DNA from: CAIPSZ01 sp038065015
GTDB taxonomy: Bacteria; Patescibacteriota; Patescibacteriia; PEXW01
DNA: 64,000 nucleotides
Direction: 5' to 3'
Assembly: GCA_038065015.1 (NCBI GenBank)
Contig: JBBTRU010000007.1
Span: forward strand, 7,853 to 71,852
Positions 61,714 to 64,000 of the stretch are shown here, piece by piece (position 1 is the first letter of the stretch; the number at the start of each line of letters is the position of its first letter). The translations under genes and the position numbers were made by a program. The notes beneath the pieces are model-generated. The model saw nothing but the letters and a program-made list of their open reading frames with translations, ran no database searches and was not told the origin of the DNA.

Positions 61714-63437
61714 AAGCGGCGCAATTGGCAAAAATAATCGCCGAGGCAAATCTACTCGACGATGCCCAGCTCAAAGCCGCCACCGCCACCGCGGAGCAAA
61801 CCGGGGCAGAACTCGACAAGTACCTCGTCGAGCAAAACGTCGTCACCGAGAGCGTACTCTACGAAGCCATTGCGGCGCATTTCAAGCTGCCTTTCGTCGA
61901 CCTCAAGCAGGTAACCATCCGAAAGGACGTTTTAGAATCCGTACCCGAACCGCTCGTCAACGTGCACCAGGTGGTGGCGTATGACAAAGACACCAAGAAG
62001 ATTAAACTCGCGACGCTGGATCCACGCGATCTGCAGACCTTTGAATTTATCAAGAAAAAAACTGGTCTCACGCCAGAATTGGCTATTACCACCCCGTCGG
62101 GCATCAAGAACGCCCTCGCCCAATTTCACAAAGGTCTCTCGGCAACGTTTAAAGAAATAACCAAAGAGACGCATGAAAAAGATGGGGCCGACAGCAAAGA
62201 ACTCTCGGAACTTGCCGAAGACCTGCCCATTATTCGGATTGTGGACAGCATGCTCGAGTACGCCATTTTCGAAGCGGCATCCGATATCCATATCGAACCG
62301 CAGGAAGGCGACCTGATAGTGCGCTACCGCATTGACGGCCGACTCAAGCAAGTTATGACCCTGCCGAAGAACACGCAGGCCGGCATTATTGCGCGCATCA
62401 AGATTCTCTCCAACCTCAAAATCGACGAACACCGTTTGCCGCAAGATGGCCGCATTACCATGACCACCAAAGATTACAAAGTTGCCTTCCGGGTATCCAT
62501 CCTGCCTGTATACGACGGCGAGAAAGCCGTGCTGCGCTTGCTCAATGAATCTGCCCAGGTGCTCACCCTCGAGCAGCTCGGCCTGCAACCCAACCCGCTC
62601 GAAAAACTCAAACGGAATATTAAGAAACCGCACGGCATCATTTTGGTTACCGGCCCAACCGGCTCGGGAAAAACTACCACCCTCTACACCGTCCTCAACA
62701 TTCTCAACAAACCCGAGGTGAACATCTCAACCGTTGAAGACCCCATTGAATACCGTATGCCGCGCATTAACCAAAGCCAGGTAAACCCGAAAATCGGCTT
62801 TACCTTTGCCGGCGGGTTGCGCTCACTCCTGCGCCAAGACCCGAACATTATCATGGTGGGGGAAATCCGCGACAACGATACGGCCGAAATTGCGGCCAAT
62901 GCGGCCATGACCGGCCACCTGGTGCTTTCGACCTTGCACACGAACGACGCCGTCACCGCCCTGCCCCGCCTGGGAGAAATGGGCGTGCCGTCATTCCTTA
63001 TTGCCTCCACGACCAACATCATCATGGCCCAACGCTTGGTCCGAAAAATCTGCCTGCATTGCATTCAGAGCTATACCCTGACCAAAGCGGCGGTTGAAGA
63101 TCTCAACAAGCAATTCAATGTGGAATTCATCCTTGGCACCCTGGAGCGCGAAGGCGCTATTGTTTCGGCAAAAACCCCGGTTGAATCGCTGCTTTTCTAC
63201 CGCGGCAAAGGCTGCAAGCAGTGCAACCACGAAGGGTACAAAGGCCGTATCGGCATCTATGAAATCCTGGAAGTCACGCACGATATTGCCGACCTCATCC
63301 TCAATAAGTGCACCACCGAAGACCTGCGCCGCGCCGCCCAAAAGCAAGGGATGCTTACCATGGCCGAAGACGGCTTTATTAAAGCCAAGTACGGCATAAC
63401 CACCATTGAAGAGGTGCTGCGCGTAACGAAAGAGTAA
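61710..63437 (+). CDS. pilB: Type IV pilus assembly ATPase PilB/GspE
   Basis: A 575-residue hexameric ATPase. The N-terminal T2SSE domain (LLDDAQLKAATATAEQTG, ESVLYEAIAAHFKLPFVDL) is followed by the Walker A motif GPTGSGKTTTLYT, Asp box TVEDPIEYRMP, Walker B RQDPNIIMVGEIRDNDTAEIA and a tetracysteine zinc site (CLHC and CKQC). It powers pilus extension. It starts a T4P operon with pilC two bases downstream. Confidence 0.96.
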   Translation: MKAAQLAKIIAEANLLDDAQLKAATATAEQTGAELDKYLVEQNVVTESVLYEAIAAHFKLPFVDLKQVTIRKDVLESVPEPLVNVHQVVAYDKDTKKIKLATLDPRDLQTFEFIKKKTGLTPELAITTPSGIKNALAQFHKGLSATFKEITKETHEKDGADSKELSELAEDLPIIRIVDSMLEYAIFEAASDIHIEPQEGDLIVRYRIDGRLKQVMTLPKNTQAGIIARIKILSNLKIDEHRLPQDGRITMTTKDYKVAFRVSILPVYDGEKAVLRLLNESAQVLTLEQLGLQPNPLEKLKRNIKKPHGIILVTGPTGSGKTTTLYTVLNILNKPEVNISTVEDPIEYRMPRINQSQVNPKIGFTFAGGLRSLLRQDPNIIMVGEIRDNDTAEIAANAAMTGHLVLSTLHTNDAVTALPRLGEMGVPSFLIASTTNIIMAQRLVRKICLHCIQSYTLTKAAVEDLNKQFNVEFILGTLEREGAIVSAKTPVESLLFYRGKGCKQCNHEGYKGRIGIYEILEVTHDIADLILNKCTTEDLRRAAQKQGMLTMAEDGFIKAKYGITTIEEVLRVTKE

Positions 63438-63439
63438 TT

Positions 63440-64000
63440 ATGGAATTTGCCTACAGCGCCAAAAATACCCAGGGTGGCACGGTCACGGGTACCCAAGAAG
63501 CAAAGGACGAACATTTTCTGGCCTCGCTTTTGCGGGTCCGCGGCCTGACGCTCATGAGCGCAAAATCCAAGCAGTTGGCCGTGAAAAAGAAATTTTCGCT
63601 GAACATTAGTTTTGGCGGGGTCCCTATTGTGCAGAAAATTTTCTTTTTGCAAAACTTGCAGGTCATGGTCCGCACCGGCTTCTCCCTGGGGCATGCCCTG
63701 GATACGCTTGCGCAGCAAACCGAGCACAAAGCTTTTAAGAAAATTATTCTGGAGCTCTCGCACGACGTCGAAGCGGGTACGCCGCTTTCTACGGCACTGG
63801 CCAAACACCCGAAAGTCTTCCCCGAGCTTTTCGTTAACATGGTCGCGGCCGGCGAGGTATCCGGGAAACTGGACGAGGTACTCATGCGTCTAACCCAGCA
63901 AATAAAAAAAGACCACCAGCTGGTTGCAAAAGTGAAGGGCGCACTCACCTACCCAATCATCGTGGTTTCGGCAATGATTGTCCTTGGTACGGCAATGATG
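63440..64000 (+). CDS. pilC: Type IV pilus inner-membrane protein PilC/GspF, cut by the window end
   Basis: The first 187 residues are visible. They include the N-terminal motif FAYSAKNTQGGTVTG, the first T2SSF domain (QNLQVMVRTGFSLGHALDTLAQQT; HPKVFPELFVNMVAAGEVSGKLDEVL) and the beginning of a membrane helix (YPIIVVSAMIVLG). PilC is the platform on which PilB acts. The frame continues beyond 64000. Confidence 0.94.
   Translation, partial: MEFAYSAKNTQGGTVTGTQEAKDEHFLASLLRVRGLTLMSAKSKQLAVKKKFSLNISFGGVPIVQKIFFLQNLQVMVRTGFSLGHALDTLAQQTEHKAFKKIILELSHDVEAGTPLSTALAKHPKVFPELFVNMVAAGEVSGKLDEVLMRLTQQIKKDHQLVAKVKGALTYPIIVVSAMIVLGTAMM

Noticed and set aside
1..64000. tRNA, rRNA or other structural RNA genes
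   Set aside because: All gaps are below about 100 bases and none shows a cloverleaf or TTCAAAT-type T-loop with matching stems; I saw no candidate.
1..64000. Alternative genetic code (TGA as Gly, as in some candidate phyla)
   Set aside because: Many genes end in TGA at the expected family length (for example GT2, murB, pgeF-murD overlaps as ATGA), so TGA is a stop here.
1..64000. Prophage, transposon or integrated element
   Set aside because: No integrase, transposase, capsid or terminase motif and no flanking direct repeats were found; the VirD4-like ATPase alone is not enough.

Overview
The window is a densely coded bacterial chromosome segment with about 54 protein genes, no rRNA, tRNA or CRISPR array that I can see, and no gap above about 100 bases. 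TGA is used as an ordinary stop, so this is genetic code 11. The gene content suggests a candidate-phyla-radiation (Patescibacteria, Parcubacteria-like) genome. The hints are a DUF4012 protein in a glycan operon, a VirD4-like ATPase with a dedicated membrane partner, a sigma-region-4/HARE-HTH regulator, a ProRS without the editing insertion, a small membrane protein of a type I associate with this group (THYSIPFGID motif), and very few Shine-Dalgarno sequences. That placement is inference. A run of ten N and two apparent frameshifts suggest a draft or metagenomic assembly.

Layout. 1-8610 (+): cell-surface glycan operon (truncated membrane protein, O-antigen ligase/polymerase-like protein, two GT2 enzymes, DUF4012 protein, an MreB paralogue, a GT4 enzyme). 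8670-17869 (+): delta'-like clamp-loader subunit, Asp-box lipoprotein, frr, RseP-like protease, proS, then the rod-shape set mreB-mreC-mreD-PBP2. 17946-23601 (+): greA, lysS (frameshifted near its end), serS, alr, ftsQ and a small membrane protein. 23697-27159 (-): M23 peptidase, gltX and a TagA/WecG glycosyltransferase. 27240-32648 (+): lysozyme-like secreted protein with four C-terminal repeats, a LigB/Memo-like protein, a helicase-dead PriA, def and fmt. 32617-33219 (-): cyclophilin. 33284-34057 (+): Asn/Thr-rich surface protein.

34054-39243 (-): mnmA, a flippase-like/DUF2079 fusion, a Dpm1-like glycosyltransferase and a BtuF-like protein without a signal peptide. 39282-43648 (-): an operon of a sigma-region-4/HARE regulator, an unknown membrane protein and a VirD4-like ATPase. 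43726-51782 (-): secF, secD (with an embedded parvulin-like domain), an L,D-transpeptidase with FG-GAP repeats, secA, hpf and murB. 51843-52835 (+): an unknown membrane-anchored protein. 52832-59931 (-): cell-wall cluster murC, murG, ftsW, a pgeF-murD fusion, mraY and a small membrane protein. 59792-64000 (+): a GT39-type transferase (frameshifted), then pilB and pilC (cut by the window end).

The genes mostly build and shape the envelope: precursor synthesis (alr, murB, murC, murD, mraY, murG), polymerisation and crosslinking (FtsW, PBP2, L,D-transpeptidase), remodelling (M23, lysozyme-like), elongation control (two MreB, MreC, MreD), surface glycans, Sec export and type IV pili. The most notable observations are the PgeF-MurD fusion, the apparently permuted parvulin domain inside SecD, the regulator/membrane/ATPase operon with a palindrome inside its promoter, a series of promoters whose -10 box lies only 6 or 9 bases before the start codon (leaderless transcripts), and a seven-codon leader reading frame coupled to pilB.
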